DNA of 16,939 bases from an uncultured Marvinbryantia sp. (GCA_947624335.1 CANQJX010000012.1:1-16939); one strand, 5' to 3'. Shown: positions 1 to 7,556, numbered from the stretch's first letter. Numbers and translations are program-made. Notes: a model not told the origin generated them from the letters alone.

Positions 1-1
1 A

Positions 2-1285
2 GGCGGCACCGTACAGGTGATCCCCCATATTACCAACGAGATCAAGAGCCGTTTTTACCGCAATTATACTTCCGATGAAATGCACATTGCCATCATCGAG
101 GTGGGCGGTACGGTGGGCGATATTGAAAGCCAGCCGTTTTTGGAGGCGATCCGCCAGTTCCAGCATGACGTCGGCAGGGAGAACGCCATTCTCGTCCATG
201 TGTCTTTAATTCCATATATTAAAGCCTCCGGCGAAATGAAAACCAAACCGACCCAGACCAGCGTAAAACAGCTGCAGGGCATGGGAATCTGGCCCGATAT
301 TCTGGTCTGCCGTTCCGAACTGCCGCTGGAAGCGGGCATTAAGGAAAAAATCGCTCTGTTCTGCAATGTGCCGGTCAGCCATGTATTGCAGAATCTCGAC
401 GTCCAATACCTGTATGAAGCGCCGCTGGCAATGGAACAGGAAAAGCTGGCGCAGGTGGCGTGCGAATGTCTCAACCTGCCCTGTCCCGAACCGGATCTGA
501 CGGACTGGACTTCTATGGTGGAGGCGCTGCGCCATCCCACAAGGGATGTGACCGTCGCACTGGTTGGAAAATATACGCAGCTTCACGACGCTTACATCAG
601 CGTTGTGGAAGCGTTAAAGCACGGCGGCATTGCCCAGCACGCCACCGTACATATCAAATGGATCGATTCCGAATTGCTGAATGAAGAAAACGCCGGCGAG
701 CTGCTTGGCGACGTCTGCGGCATCCTCGTGCCGGGCGGTTTCGGCGACCGCGGCATAGACGGCAAGATTAGCGCCATCCATTATGCGCGCATCCATAACG
801 TTCCTTATCTTGGGCTTTGTCTGGGCATGCAGCTTGCCATTGTGGAATATGCCCGTAATGTCGCCGGGCTGAAAGATGCGCACAGCATCGAACTGAATCC
901 TTCCACTCCGCATCCGGTGATCGCGCTGATGCCGGATCAGACCGGCGTGGAGGACATCGGAGGTACGCTCCGCCTGGGTTCCTATCCCTGCGGGCTGGAT
1001 AAAAATTCAAAGGCGCGCCGGCTGTATGGCGAAGATACTATCTGCGAGCGGCACAGACATCGCTATGAAGTAAACAACGATTACCGCGGGATTCTGGAAA
1101 AGAATGGTCTTACCTTATCCGGCCTCTCGCCGGACGGACGGATTGTGGAAATGATCGAATTGAATACCCATCCGTTCTTTATCGCAACGCAGGCGCATCC
1201 GGAATTGAAATCGCGTCCGAACCGCCCGCATCCGCTGTTCCGCGGTTTTGTGGAAGCGGCGCTGGAATATTCCGCGCAAAAATAA
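2..1285 (+). CDS. pyrG: CTP synthase, 5'-truncated by the window edge
   Basis: CTP synthase makes CTP from UTP with ATP and glutamine, the last step of de novo pyrimidine nucleotide synthesis, in the cytoplasm. The open frame runs in from the left edge; about the first 105-110 residues of a roughly 535-residue enzyme are missing. The visible part begins in the synthetase domain (GGTVQVIPHIT), continues with the IEVGGTVGDIES segment and the KTKPTQ UTP-binding segment, and ends with the class I glutamine amidotransferase domain. In that domain the nucleophile Cys is coded at 818-820 within LGLCLGMQ, and the His and Glu of AQAHPE are coded near 1196-1204. The C-terminus looks complete. It stops before a hairpin shared with the convergent deacetylase gene. 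Identification is secure from these motifs. Confidence 0.97.
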   Translation, partial: GGTVQVIPHITNEIKSRFYRNYTSDEMHIAIIEVGGTVGDIESQPFLEAIRQFQHDVGRENAILVHVSLIPYIKASGEMKTKPTQTSVKQLQGMGIWPDILVCRSELPLEAGIKEKIALFCNVPVSHVLQNLDVQYLYEAPLAMEQEKLAQVACECLNLPCPEPDLTDWTSMVEALRHPTRDVTVALVGKYTQLHDAYISVVEALKHGGIAQHATVHIKWIDSELLNEENAGELLGDVCGILVPGGFGDRGIDGKISAIHYARIHNVPYLGLCLGMQLAIVEYARNVAGLKDAHSIELNPSTPHPVIALMPDQTGVEDIGGTLRLGSYPCGLDKNSKARRLYGEDTICERHRHRYEVNNDYRGILEKNGLTLSGLSPDGRIVEMIELNTHPFFIATQAHPELKSRPNRPHPLFRGFVEAALEYSAQK

Positions 1286-1289
1286 ATAG

Positions 1290-1326
1290 AGAGTGTCCCA
1301 AAAGTCAAAGGCTTTTGGGACACTCT
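1290..1326. terminator. Hairpin between convergent pyrG and deacetylase genes
   Basis: A perfect 15-bp inverted repeat (1290-1304 with 1312-1326, arm AGAGTGTCCCAAAAG) encloses a 7-base loop. It begins five bases after the pyrG stop and lies 14 bases beyond the stop of the deacetylase gene. On the minus strand it is followed by CTATTTATTTTTG, a reasonable U-tract; on the plus strand the tail is weaker (TCTGTTAAGCTGTTTTA). It probably terminates both transcripts, better in the minus direction. Confidence 0.8.
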
Positions 1327-1340
1327 TCTGTTAAGCTGTT

Positions 1341-2498
1341 TTACCGGAAACTATAATATGTTTTCCCGTTTTTCAGGTTGGTCTTCCCTTTGTATTTTGC
1401 GAGCTGGCTGACCGTCACCAACTGGTAGCCCCGCTTTTTCAATGCCGGAATAATCTTTTCCGCCGCCTGCACCGTGGAAAGGTGAATGTCGTGCATCAGA
1501 ATAATATCTCCGTTTTTTACATTGTTCAGCACCGCATTGATGGTACTTTGCGGGTTGCCGGTATTCGCCCAGTCTCTGGTATCAATCGACCAGTAAATAG
1601 ACGGAAGCTGCAGCAAAGAAAGCACTCTGGAGCTGGAGTGGCCGTCGCCGTACGGAAGCCGGAACAGCGTGGGATCCTTACCCGCAGCGGCGCGGATTTT
1701 CGCATTGGTTCGGCTGACCTCCGAGCGTATAGAACTGTTGGACAACGTGGTAAGCGCAAGATGATTGTAGGAATGGTTCCCCAGTTCGCAGCCCATATCC
1801 GCCATTTTCTTTACCACTTTTTTATACTTGGAGACGTTGGAGCCTACCATGAAAAAGGTTGCCTTGCCTCCGTTCTTTTTCAGGCATTTGAGCAGACGGT
1901 CGGTGTACGGTCCCGGCCCGTCGTCAAAAGTCAGCGCCACCATCTTCTTTTTGGGGTTGACCTCCAGTTTTACCTTAACGGACGGGTCGTATACGCCGTT
2001 TTTCTTAAAATAATATCCTTTCTCTCCAATATACTGCGTCCCGGTCACGCGGACGCCGTCTTCGTCCAGATAATACTTTTTACCGTCCAGCGTCAGCCAG
2101 CAGGACTGCTTCCTGCGGCCGTTCGCCCCGACGTAATAATATTTTTTCCCGTCTTTTACCCATGTTTTGGTCTGCAGTTCGCCGTTTTTCGCCATGTAAT
2201 AAAATTTCCCGCGATACTTAACCCATCCGGTCGCGCGGTAGCCGGCGGCGTTCACATAGTAAATTTTATTGTTTACGTTCATCCATCTGTTCTTCAGGGC
2301 TCCGCCGCTTTTCTTGCGGAAACGCCAGCCCTTTTTCTTTTTTACCCATCTCCCTTTGGTCCGCGCTGCCTTGCGCACGTCTTTCAAACTGTATGTCTTT
2401 GCATAAGTTACTTTTTTCGCCGCGCCCGCCGTTGCCGGCATCATGCAGACGGCAAGCAGGATGCACAGAATCATCATTATTTTTTTTGCTTTTTTCAT
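1341..2498 (-). CDS. Secreted polysaccharide (peptidoglycan) deacetylase with cell-wall-binding repeats
   Basis: The predicted 385-residue protein has a signal peptide (about residues 1-27: basic start, hydrophobic core, PATAGA). Residues about 55-175 form a basic, aromatic region of roughly five repeats of the type W-V...G-K-x-Y-Y...N-G, like choline/cell-wall-binding repeats. A C-terminal NodB-homology domain (about 185-370) follows. NodB motifs are complete: TFDDGP (D192, D193), the metal-binding HSYNH (H242, H246), RLPYG (R280), DTRDW (D306) and LMHDIH (H336). The family removes acetyl groups from N-acetylated sugars such as peptidoglycan GlcNAc; the exact substrate is inference. I chose the ATG at 2498 over an upstream in-frame start because AAAGGAG (2507-2513) sits 8 bases before it and the signal peptide then starts correctly. 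It lies 19 bases after degV and is probably co-transcribed with it. Confidence 0.9.
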   Translation of the reverse strand: MKKAKKIMMILCILLAVCMMPATAGAAKKVTYAKTYSLKDVRKAARTKGRWVKKKKGWRFRKKSGGALKNRWMNVNNKIYYVNAAGYRATGWVKYRGKFYYMAKNGELQTKTWVKDGKKYYYVGANGRRKQSCWLTLDGKKYYLDEDGVRVTGTQYIGEKGYYFKKNGVYDPSVKVKLEVNPKKKMVALTFDDGPGPYTDRLLKCLKKNGGKATFFMVGSNVSKYKKVVKKMADMGCELGNHSYNHLALTTLSNSSIRSEVSRTNAKIRAAAGKDPTLFRLPYGDGHSSSRVLSLLQLPSIYWSIDTRDWANTGNPQSTINAVLNNVKNGDIILMHDIHLSTVQAAEKIIPALKKRGYQLVTVSQLAKYKGKTNLKNGKTYYSFR

Positions 2499-2517
2499 AA
2501 TCGGGTCTCCTTTGTAT

Positions 2518-3384
2518 TTAACGCACCATCCTGCTGCACGCGATCGCCAGCGGGCCGTAGCCAATATGACATGCAACGCTTAAAGAAAGCGGATCCATAT
2601 GGCATTTCGTGCCCGGAAAGCTTTCCTCGATCTCCTTTACCCACTCCGCGGCTTCTTCCGGATTTCCTCCGTAAGCCGCCTGAATCACCATTTCCCCGTT
2701 CGCCGCCTCTTTTGCAAAGCGATGTTCCAGATCGTGGTGTATTGCCTCCAGCATGATCTTTTTTGCCTTTATCTTGCCGCGCGCTTTGGAAAACGCGTCC
2801 AGTTTTTCCCCCTGAATCTGCAGAACCGGCTTTAAGTTAAGAATGGTTCCCAACGCCGCGGCCGCCGGTGTGATCCTGCCGCCTTTTTTCAGATACTTCA
2901 GCGTCTCCAGCGTAATATAAATGCTTGCTTCCAGCTTCATCTCTTCCAGAATATCCTTGATCTGCCGCGCATCCTTTCCCTGCTCCGCAAGACGCAGCGC
3001 GTCCAGCACCGACTGACGCTGGGTAATGGAAATCCGCTGGTTATCCACCACATATACCTTGCCCTCATAATCCCGTGCAAGGGCCTGCGCGGATTCGCAG
3101 GATGCGGATAACCCGCTCGACATCGGAATATGAACAAGCGTCTCGTATTCTTTCAGCACCTTGTCCCACAGTTCCGTCACGCTGCCCGGCGAGGGCTGCG
3201 ATGTACTGATGTCCGCATCGCCTTTTAGTTTTTCGTAAAACTCCTCCTGCGTAAGCGTAATGCCCTCTAAGTACAGTTCGTGATTGATATAAAACGGCAT
3301 CGGCAATACAAAAACGCCCAGTTTTTGCGCTTCCTGCTGCGTAATGCCGCTGTTGCTGTCTGTAACAATTGCAATTTTTTTCAT
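2518..3384 (-). CDS. DegV family fatty-acid-binding protein
   Basis: The 288-residue protein matches the DegV (EDD) family. It starts with MKKIAIVTDSNSGIT, carries the family's TSQPSPG segment (about 61-67) with the lipid-contacting Ser/Thr residues, and has the PMSSGLSAS segment (about 87-95). DegV proteins bind a single fatty acid in a two-lobed alpha/beta fold; some (FakB) present the fatty acid to a DAK-type kinase for phospholipid synthesis. No kinase gene lies nearby, so a FakB role is only possible. GAAGG lies upstream of the ATG. It is the first gene of a two-gene unit with the secreted deacetylase, whose ribosome binding site overlaps the space just after this stop. Length is normal for the family. 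Confidence 0.93.
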   Translation of the reverse strand: MKKIAIVTDSNSGITQQEAQKLGVFVLPMPFYINHELYLEGITLTQEEFYEKLKGDADISTSQPSPGSVTELWDKVLKEYETLVHIPMSSGLSASCESAQALARDYEGKVYVVDNQRISITQRQSVLDALRLAEQGKDARQIKDILEEMKLEASIYITLETLKYLKKGGRITPAAAALGTILNLKPVLQIQGEKLDAFSKARGKIKAKKIMLEAIHHDLEHRFAKEAANGEMVIQAAYGGNPEEAAEWVKEIEESFPGTKCHMDPLSLSVACHIGYGPLAIACSRMVR

Positions 3385-3417
3385 ACCGCGCTACCTTCTT
3401 TCTATTTGGCAATTTTT

Positions 3418-3446
3418 ATCTTAAAACATTTTTTCAGAGAATACAA
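3418..3446 (-). promoter_or_regulatory. Predicted sigma-A promoter for degV-deacetylase unit
   Basis: Read on the minus strand, TTGTAT (3441-3446) and TAAGAT (3418-3423) are separated by 17 bases and lie about 35 bases upstream of the degV start. The site follows immediately after the hairpin ending the lipoprotein transcript. Confidence 0.55.
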
Positions 3447-3448
3447 GA

Positions 3449-3475
3449 GGGCTGGCACAAATTTTGTGCCAACCC
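3449..3475 (-). terminator. Hairpin after the lipoprotein gene
   Basis: An inverted repeat of about ten pairs with one internal mismatch (core TGGCACA at 3453-3459 with TGTGCCA at 3465-3471, extended by GG/CC) lies 22 bases beyond the lipoprotein stop. On the minus strand the tail is only CTCTTGTATTCTC, so the U-tract is weak; on the plus strand it is followed by CCGTTTTTGGG. It is the likely transcript end, with modest support. Confidence 0.55.
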
Positions 3476-3497
3476 CCGTTTTTGGGTTCTGATCCTG

Positions 3498-4574
3498 TTA
3501 TACAGCGTCGTCGTCCGTATCGGAAACGGATGCGCCGTTTTCATCCGATCCGCTCTCGGCGTCCTGCCCGGAGCCGCTTTGGCTGTTCTGCTCAGATCCG
3601 CTTTGGCTGCTCTGATCTGCGCCGTCGTCTGTGTAGTCATAAACCGCGACGGCTTTTACATCCGATCCGTCGCCGTCCTCCAGCGATCCGGTATACTCAA
3701 CCGTAACATAATTGCCGGCAAGAATCCCGTTTTCGTAGCAATGCGTTGCCTCTGTGGTGTCAAAGGTAATATCCAGTCCCTCGTCCGTCGTAATAGACAC
3801 CGTATCTGTCGTATACGCCGTAACCGTGCCGCCTGCATAGGAATAATTTCCGCTTGCGGACGGTCCTGCCGTTACCGTATCGTCCCCGGCAGCCGGATCG
3901 TTGTCTGTAATGCTGTCCGCCAGCACCAGATCCGGTCCGTAAATATCGCCGTTATACCGAACCGTTACATAGTTTCCCTCCTGCAGACCGTTAACCAGGT
4001 TCACCGCCGTCTGATACGCGGAGAAATAATAGGATTCTCCGTCGTCGGCAAGAATAACGATCCGGTCCGTATTGACGTCCTCGATCGTACCGCTAAGAGT
4101 GCCCTCGCCCGCGTTGGGATCCGCCTCGGCGGATTCTGTCATCGGCTCGCCCTCCGTTACCGGGGTTTCCCCTTCCGCCAGGTCAAGCACCATTAAAACG
4201 CGCGCGTCAGAGGTATCGTCGCCGCTGATCTTTCCTTTATAAAGAAGCGTTACATTAATGCCGTTCTGAATGCCGTTCGGCAACTGGATATCCGCTCCCG
4301 TAATCGAAAACTCCAGTTCCTTGCCGCGTTCTGTCTGAATGGTAAGCGAACTTGCATTGGACTCCTTAACCAGCCCCTTTAACTGACGGGTCTTATTCAT
4401 ACTATCTTCCCGTTCCGTAGGCGGCTCCGTGGGCGCTTCCGTAGGCGCTTCGGTCATAACCTGGGTTTCTGTGGGCGCTTCCGTAGGCGCTTCGGTTTCC
4501 TTGCGGGAATGCTTGCATCCGCCCAGCACCGCGCCAACCGCCAGTACCAGGATCCATAATCTTGCTCTTTTCAT
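3498..4574 (-). CDS. Lipoprotein with Pro-Thr-Glu repeats and three beta-rich repeat units, function unknown
   Basis: The predicted 358-residue protein begins with a lipoprotein signal peptide ending in the lipobox LGGC (Cys20 would be lipidated), so it should be anchored outside the cytoplasmic membrane. Residues 27-54 are APTE/PTE repeats, a likely flexible linker. Three similar units follow at about 63-134, 158-223 and 245-315. Each has a strand-turn-strand pattern and a core like NGI..G..V.V.Y.G (NGINVTLLYKG, EGNYVTVRYNG, AGNYVTVEYTG). The C-terminus (316-358) is acidic and rich in Ser, Gly, Gln and Asp. The units resemble small OB-like or DUF5666-type domains, but I cannot name the family. 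The ATG at 4574 was preferred because AGGAGGAGA sits just before it. It has its own promoter and terminator. Confidence 0.8.
   Translation of the reverse strand: MKRARLWILVLAVGAVLGGCKHSRKETEAPTEAPTETQVMTEAPTEAPTEPPTEREDSMNKTRQLKGLVKESNASSLTIQTERGKELEFSITGADIQLPNGIQNGINVTLLYKGKISGDDTSDARVLMVLDLAEGETPVTEGEPMTESAEADPNAGEGTLSGTIEDVNTDRIVILADDGESYYFSAYQTAVNLVNGLQEGNYVTVRYNGDIYGPDLVLADSITDNDPAAGDDTVTAGPSASGNYSYAGGTVTAYTTDTVSITTDEGLDITFDTTEATHCYENGILAGNYVTVEYTGSLEDGDGSDVKAVAVYDYTDDGADQSSQSGSEQNSQSGSGQDAESGSDENGASVSDTDDDAV
4429..4496. repeat. Direct repeat coding for the lipoprotein APTE linker
   Basis: An identical 26-base stretch occurs at 4429-4454 and again at 4471-4496 (period 42), each itself built from shorter GGCGCTTCCGTA-like units. 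On the minus strand it codes the APTEAPTE linker repeats. Such identity is prone to copy-number change by slippage. Confidence 0.85.
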
Positions 4575-4633
4575 CGTCTCTCCTCCTATCAATTATATCC
4601 CCCTCCGTATTTTTCTTTCCATTTTCTTTTTTC

Positions 4634-4663
4634 ATTCTACCGTCAGAAGATGGGAAAAGTCAA
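4634..4663 (-). promoter_or_regulatory. Predicted sigma-A promoter for the lipoprotein gene
   Basis: On the minus strand TTGACT (4658-4663) and TAGAAT (4634-4639) are separated by 18 bases, about 60 bases upstream of the start codon. Confidence 0.65.
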
Positions 4664-4737
4664 CTTATTTTCTGAAATATTCCTCTTTTCTTGTGAAAAT
4701 TAAGCAAATAATAAGAAAAAATCCCGCAATCGCGTAA

Positions 4738-4765
4738 AACTGCGGCGTCTTTGAACGCCGCAGTT
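4738..4765 (-). terminator. Intrinsic terminator of dapA-dapB
   Basis: A perfect 11-bp stem (arm AACTGCGGCGT at 4738-4748 with 4755-4765, 6-base loop) begins five bases after the dapB stop. On the minus strand it is followed by TTTACGCG and, further on, a T-run. Confidence 0.85.
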
Positions 4766-4769
4766 TGTA

Positions 4770-5528
4770 TCACAGCTTTACAACATCTTTCATATCATAT
4801 AGCCCCGGCTGTTTTCCGGTAAGGTACTTTGCCGCCTCAACGGCGCCTTTCCCGAACACTGCTTTGGAATAGGCCCGATGGCTGAACGTAACTACTTCGT
4901 CCGGCCCGGCAAACAGAACGTCGTGGTCGCCCACAATCGTGCCGCCGCGCACCGCCGAAATGCCGATCTCCAGATCGTCTCTTTGCTGGTGGATTTCGCT
5001 CCTGTCATACCGGTAATGATACCGTCCGCCCATCGCCTCGTTCAAGGAATCCGCAAGCGCCAGGGCGGTTCCGCTCGGCGCGTCGCATTTCAGGCGATGG
5101 TGTTTTTCCACAATCTCCATATCAAATCCGGCGTTCGCCAGCACCTTGGCCGCCTCCTGGATCAGCTTCAGCAGCGTATTGATGCCCAGAGACATGTTGG
5201 CGGAGCGAAGAATCGCCGTTTCTTTACTGCATTCTTTTACTTTTGCGATCTGCTCCCCGGTCAGCCCCGTCGTACACAGAACCAGCGGCAGCTTCTTTTT
5301 GGCGCAGTAATCCAGCACCCCGTCCGTCGCTTTATAAGAAGAAAAATCAATCATCACATCGCAGGAAACGTCGCAGCTGCTCAAATCGGTAAACACCGGA
5401 TATGCGTTTTTGCGGTCGTTATTTTTATCCACTCCGGCCGCGATCACCGCGTCGGGGTCTTTTTCCACCAGTTCCGAGATCACTTGTCCCATATGGCCGT
5501 TACAGCCGTGCATTAATATTTTTACCAT
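4770..5528 (-). CDS. dapB: 4-hydroxy-tetrahydrodipicolinate reductase
   Basis: The enzyme reduces the DapA product to tetrahydrodipicolinate with NAD(P)H, the second committed step of the diaminopimelate/lysine pathway; it acts in the cytoplasm. The 252-residue protein is of normal length. The N-terminal dinucleotide-binding motif is HGCNGHMG (7-14), followed by IDFSS (60-64), CTTG (85-88) and ANMSLG (110-115). The signature EKHHRLKCDAPSGTA (141-155) contains the catalytic His pair and Lys147. It lies 15 bases after dapA, with GAGGAGA before its ATG, and is followed by a clear terminator, so dapA-dapB form a two-gene operon under the upstream lysine riboswitch. The D/EKHHRxK signature has Cys148 where many homologues have Val; this is not expected to matter. 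Confidence 0.97.
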   Translation of the reverse strand: MVKILMHGCNGHMGQVISELVEKDPDAVIAAGVDKNNDRKNAYPVFTDLSSCDVSCDVMIDFSSYKATDGVLDYCAKKKLPLVLCTTGLTGEQIAKVKECSKETAILRSANMSLGINTLLKLIQEAAKVLANAGFDMEIVEKHHRLKCDAPSGTALALADSLNEAMGGRYHYRYDRSEIHQQRDDLEIGISAVRGGTIVGDHDVLFAGPDEVVTFSHRAYSKAVFGKGAVEAAKYLTGKQPGLYDMKDVVKL

Positions 5529-5543
5529 TGTCTTCTCCTCGCA

Positions 5544-6434
5544 TTAATTCAGCGTAATTCCGAAATCTTCCATTGCCTTCTTTAATTTCGGTACATTTGC
5601 CTCGTCCATTTCGCACAGCGGGCCGCGCAGCGGGCCTACGTTCATACCCATCAGATTCAGCGCCGTCTTTACGGGGATGGGGTTGACTTCGCAGAACAGA
5701 GCGTCTACCAGCGGGACTGCGCGAAGCTGGATCCTGCGGCTTTCCTCTATCCTGCCTTCCAGGTAAAGCGCCACCATATCGTGCGTCTGCCTGGGCGCGA
5801 TATTGGACAGCACGGAAATGACGCCGATCCCGCCCAGCGACAGCGCCGGAACCACCTGTCCGTCTTCGCCGGAATACAGATCGATGCAGCCGTCGGCAAG
5901 GCTCATCAGTTTTGCCACCTGGGCGATATTGCCGGACGCCTCTTTGATCGCCACAATGTTTTCCACGTTTTTCGCCAGCGCAACTGCTGTTTCCGGCAAA
6001 ATATTACAACCTGTCCTGCCGGGAACATTGTAAAGAATGATCGGCAGTTTTACGGAATTTGCAATCCTTGTGTAATGTCTGATCAGGCCTTTCTGCGTTG
6101 CTTTGTTGTAATACGGCGTCACCAGAAGGAGGGCGTCCGCCCCTATTTTCTCCGCTTCCTGCGAAAGATAAATCGCTGTGTCCGTACAGTTTGAACCGGT
6201 ACCGGCGATTACCGGAATCCGTTTAGCCGTTTTTTCAACGGCGTATCGGATCACGTCCAGATGTTCCTCGTGCGTAAGCGTGGATGATTCCCCGGTTGTT
6301 CCGCAAATAATGATCGCGTCCGTGCCGTTGGCGATCTGAAATTCAATCAGTTCTCCCAGCTTTTCATAATAGACTTCCCCGTTTTCCTTCATTGGCGTAA
6401 CGATTGCTACGCCGGCTCCCTTAAAAATTGCCAT
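5544..6434 (-). CDS. dapA: 4-hydroxy-tetrahydrodipicolinate synthase
   Basis: The enzyme condenses pyruvate with aspartate semialdehyde, the first committed step toward diaminopimelate and lysine, in the cytoplasm. The 296-residue protein has the family's features: GTTGE (45-49) for pyruvate carboxylate binding, YNVPGRTG (135-142) with Tyr135 and Arg140, and the Schiff-base Lys164 in IKEASGN. I chose the ATG at 6434 because AAAAGGAGG stands a few bases upstream and the protein then starts MAIFKGAGVAIVTP, as is usual. A longer in-frame start at 6497 would fall inside the leader next to the terminator and is rejected. It is the first gene after a lysine riboswitch and terminator, so transcription should be cut when lysine is plentiful. 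Confidence 0.97.
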   Translation of the reverse strand: MAIFKGAGVAIVTPMKENGEVYYEKLGELIEFQIANGTDAIIICGTTGESSTLTHEEHLDVIRYAVEKTAKRIPVIAGTGSNCTDTAIYLSQEAEKIGADALLLVTPYYNKATQKGLIRHYTRIANSVKLPIILYNVPGRTGCNILPETAVALAKNVENIVAIKEASGNIAQVAKLMSLADGCIDLYSGEDGQVVPALSLGGIGVISVLSNIAPRQTHDMVALYLEGRIEESRRIQLRAVPLVDALFCEVNPIPVKTALNLMGMNVGPLRGPLCEMDEANVPKLKKAMEDFGITLN

Positions 6435-6484
6435 ACTGCATCCTCCTTTTGTATGCTTCTTCTGTATGTTCCCATGTGACAAAA

Positions 6485-6508
6485 GAGCGGGTCCCAAAGA
6501 GCCCGCTC
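6485..6508 (-). terminator. Riboswitch-controlled terminator in the dapA leader
   Basis: On the minus strand, GAGCGGG pairs with CCCGCTC (7 bp plus a short inner helix) and is followed directly by TTTTGTC. It lies between the lysine riboswitch and dapA, the position expected for the expression platform. Confidence 0.85.
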
Positions 6509-6534
6509 ATCATTCACATTATTTTATGATCTTC

Positions 6535-6708
6535 TTTGAATAGCTCTCCATGACATCTCATGACAGTCATATGGTTTTTCACCCTATGCCCAAGAATACG
6601 GCTCCAGGTACCGCACCTTTCGGCGTTTTTCCCTTTCGGAAGCTTTCTACTGCACCTGACTGCATCCGGCTGCCTACTGATGAAACACGCGACCTCTATC
6701 TGACCGTA
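6535..6708 (-). ncRNA. Lysine riboswitch (L box)
   Basis: The minus-strand leader carries the conserved blocks of the lysine riboswitch in order: AGATAGAGGTCGCG at the 5' side, then AGTAG, GCCGAAAGGTGCGG, CTTGGGCATAGG, ATGACTGTCA and finally TGGAGAGCTAT, whose CTAT pairs with the opening ATAG to close helix P1. Total length of about 174 bases agrees with the family. It directly precedes a terminator and dapA, a classical target in Firmicutes. Lysine binding would favour the terminator and lower dapA-dapB expression. Exact ends are approximate. Confidence 0.93.
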
Positions 6709-6721
6709 TTCAGTTTTTTTC

Positions 6722-6750
6722 ATCATAGCACCAATAAAATAGCTTGTCAA
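6722..6750 (-). promoter_or_regulatory. Sigma-A promoter of the dapA-dapB leader
   Basis: On the minus strand a perfect TTGACA (6745-6750), a 17-base spacer and TATGAT (6722-6727) lie just upstream of the riboswitch, so transcription should begin close to its 5' end. The site sits 15 bases past the stop of the SSB-like gene. Confidence 0.9.
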
Positions 6751-6765
6751 TGATTTCTCTTTCGC

Positions 6766-7392
6766 CTATCCCAGCCATTCCAGTTTGCTGACGGAAACTT
6801 CGTACGCCGTCCGTTTTTCGGTGATGTCGCCGTCCATTTTCTTTACATACTCCCGGCTTTGGATTCTGCCCCAGATCTGCACATGTCCGCCCACTTCAAA
6901 CCCCGACGTAAAGCGGGCGTTCCTGCCCCAGCAGATGCAGGGGATGTAGTCGGATTTCCCGTAAGGACGGTTGACCGCTACCAGCATATCCGAAATTTCT
7001 CTTCCCAGCGGCGTCTTGCGGTAAACCGGGCTTTTGCAGATATAGCCGTCCAAAAAAATCTGGTTTGTTTTTACTTTGTCGCTCTCTTCTTCCGTGAAGG
7101 CAACCTCTCTGGCAAACACGGAAAGGACCAGACGGTTTTTTTTCTCCTCATGGCGGTTGTATGACCGGAACTGTCCCGTCACGCGGATAAATTCCCCGCG
7201 GTAATCCTGCGTAACGTCGATCAGCCGCTCGGAGATCATCACCGGTATGCAATCGGACGATTCGCTTAAACGCTTTACCAGTACTTCCACCACATAAAAG
7301 CCTTCTCCAAATACCTCGTGGCTGAACAGAAACTCTGATACGATCTCTCCGATAATAGATACCTGATTGTTTTCAATAATTTTGTCTGACAT
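6766..7392 (-). CDS. Single-stranded-DNA-binding-like protein with two OB folds
   Basis: The 208-residue protein appears to hold two OB-fold units. Residues about 10-98 read as a first, divergent unit (VSIIGEIVSE... EFIRVTGQFRSYNR). Residues about 110-208 fit the SSB/PriB pattern well: FLDGYICKSPVYRKTP, then YIPCICWGRNAR, VGGHVQIWGRIQSREY and a closing strand VSVSKLEWLG. There is no acidic DDDIPF-type tail typical of the replicative SSB, so this is probably an accessory paralogue acting on single-stranded nucleic acid; that role is inference. I chose the ATG at 7392 (GAAGGGAG lies 10-11 bases upstream), not the far upstream in-frame codon. It is transcribed divergently from typA, and no strong promoter was recognised before it. 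Confidence 0.75.
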   Translation of the reverse strand: MSDKIIENNQVSIIGEIVSEFLFSHEVFGEGFYVVEVLVKRLSESSDCIPVMISERLIDVTQDYRGEFIRVTGQFRSYNRHEEKKNRLVLSVFAREVAFTEEESDKVKTNQIFLDGYICKSPVYRKTPLGREISDMLVAVNRPYGKSDYIPCICWGRNARFTSGFEVGGHVQIWGRIQSREYVKKMDGDITEKRTAYEVSVSKLEWLG

Positions 7393-7556
7393 ATGTATGC
7401 GTTCTCCCTTCTTCTTTACGAAGTATCTCTTTTCGTATTTCGCTATATTCCTATATTTATTCAGCAAAAAGGAAAAATATGCCGCATCCGGGCAAAAATA
7501 TTTCGACGCCCGGCGACAAACTTCGCCAAAGAATCAGCGGGAAAATGCTTTAGCCC

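Noticed and set aside
1482..2756. A 424-codon open frame on the plus strand opposite the deacetylase and degV genes
   Set aside because: It is antisense to two genes with complete family motifs, has no recognisable domain or ribosome binding site, and its length follows from the codon bias of the true genes.
3369..4196. A 275-codon plus-strand open frame opposite the lipoprotein gene
   Set aside because: It begins inside degV, has an arginine-rich, non-protein-like composition and no ribosome binding site; the opposite strand has a lipobox and good start signals.
4429..4496. Direct repeats considered as a CRISPR or mobile-element trace
   Set aside because: Only two exact copies, in frame and coding the APTE linker; there are no spacers and no transposase nearby.
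6514..6750. A 78-codon minus-strand open frame upstream of dapA
   Set aside because: It lies wholly over the dapA promoter and lysine riboswitch, whose conserved blocks explain the sequence.
7417..7437. Short inverted repeat TACGAA/TTCGTA between the SSB-like gene and typA
   Set aside because: Only six pairs in AT-rich sequence with no U-tract; it could occur by chance.
7488..7516. GC-rich inverted repeat CCGGGC/GCCCGG upstream of typA
   Set aside because: Six pairs with a long AT-rich loop and no following U-run on either strand; I could not link it to a known leader or terminator.
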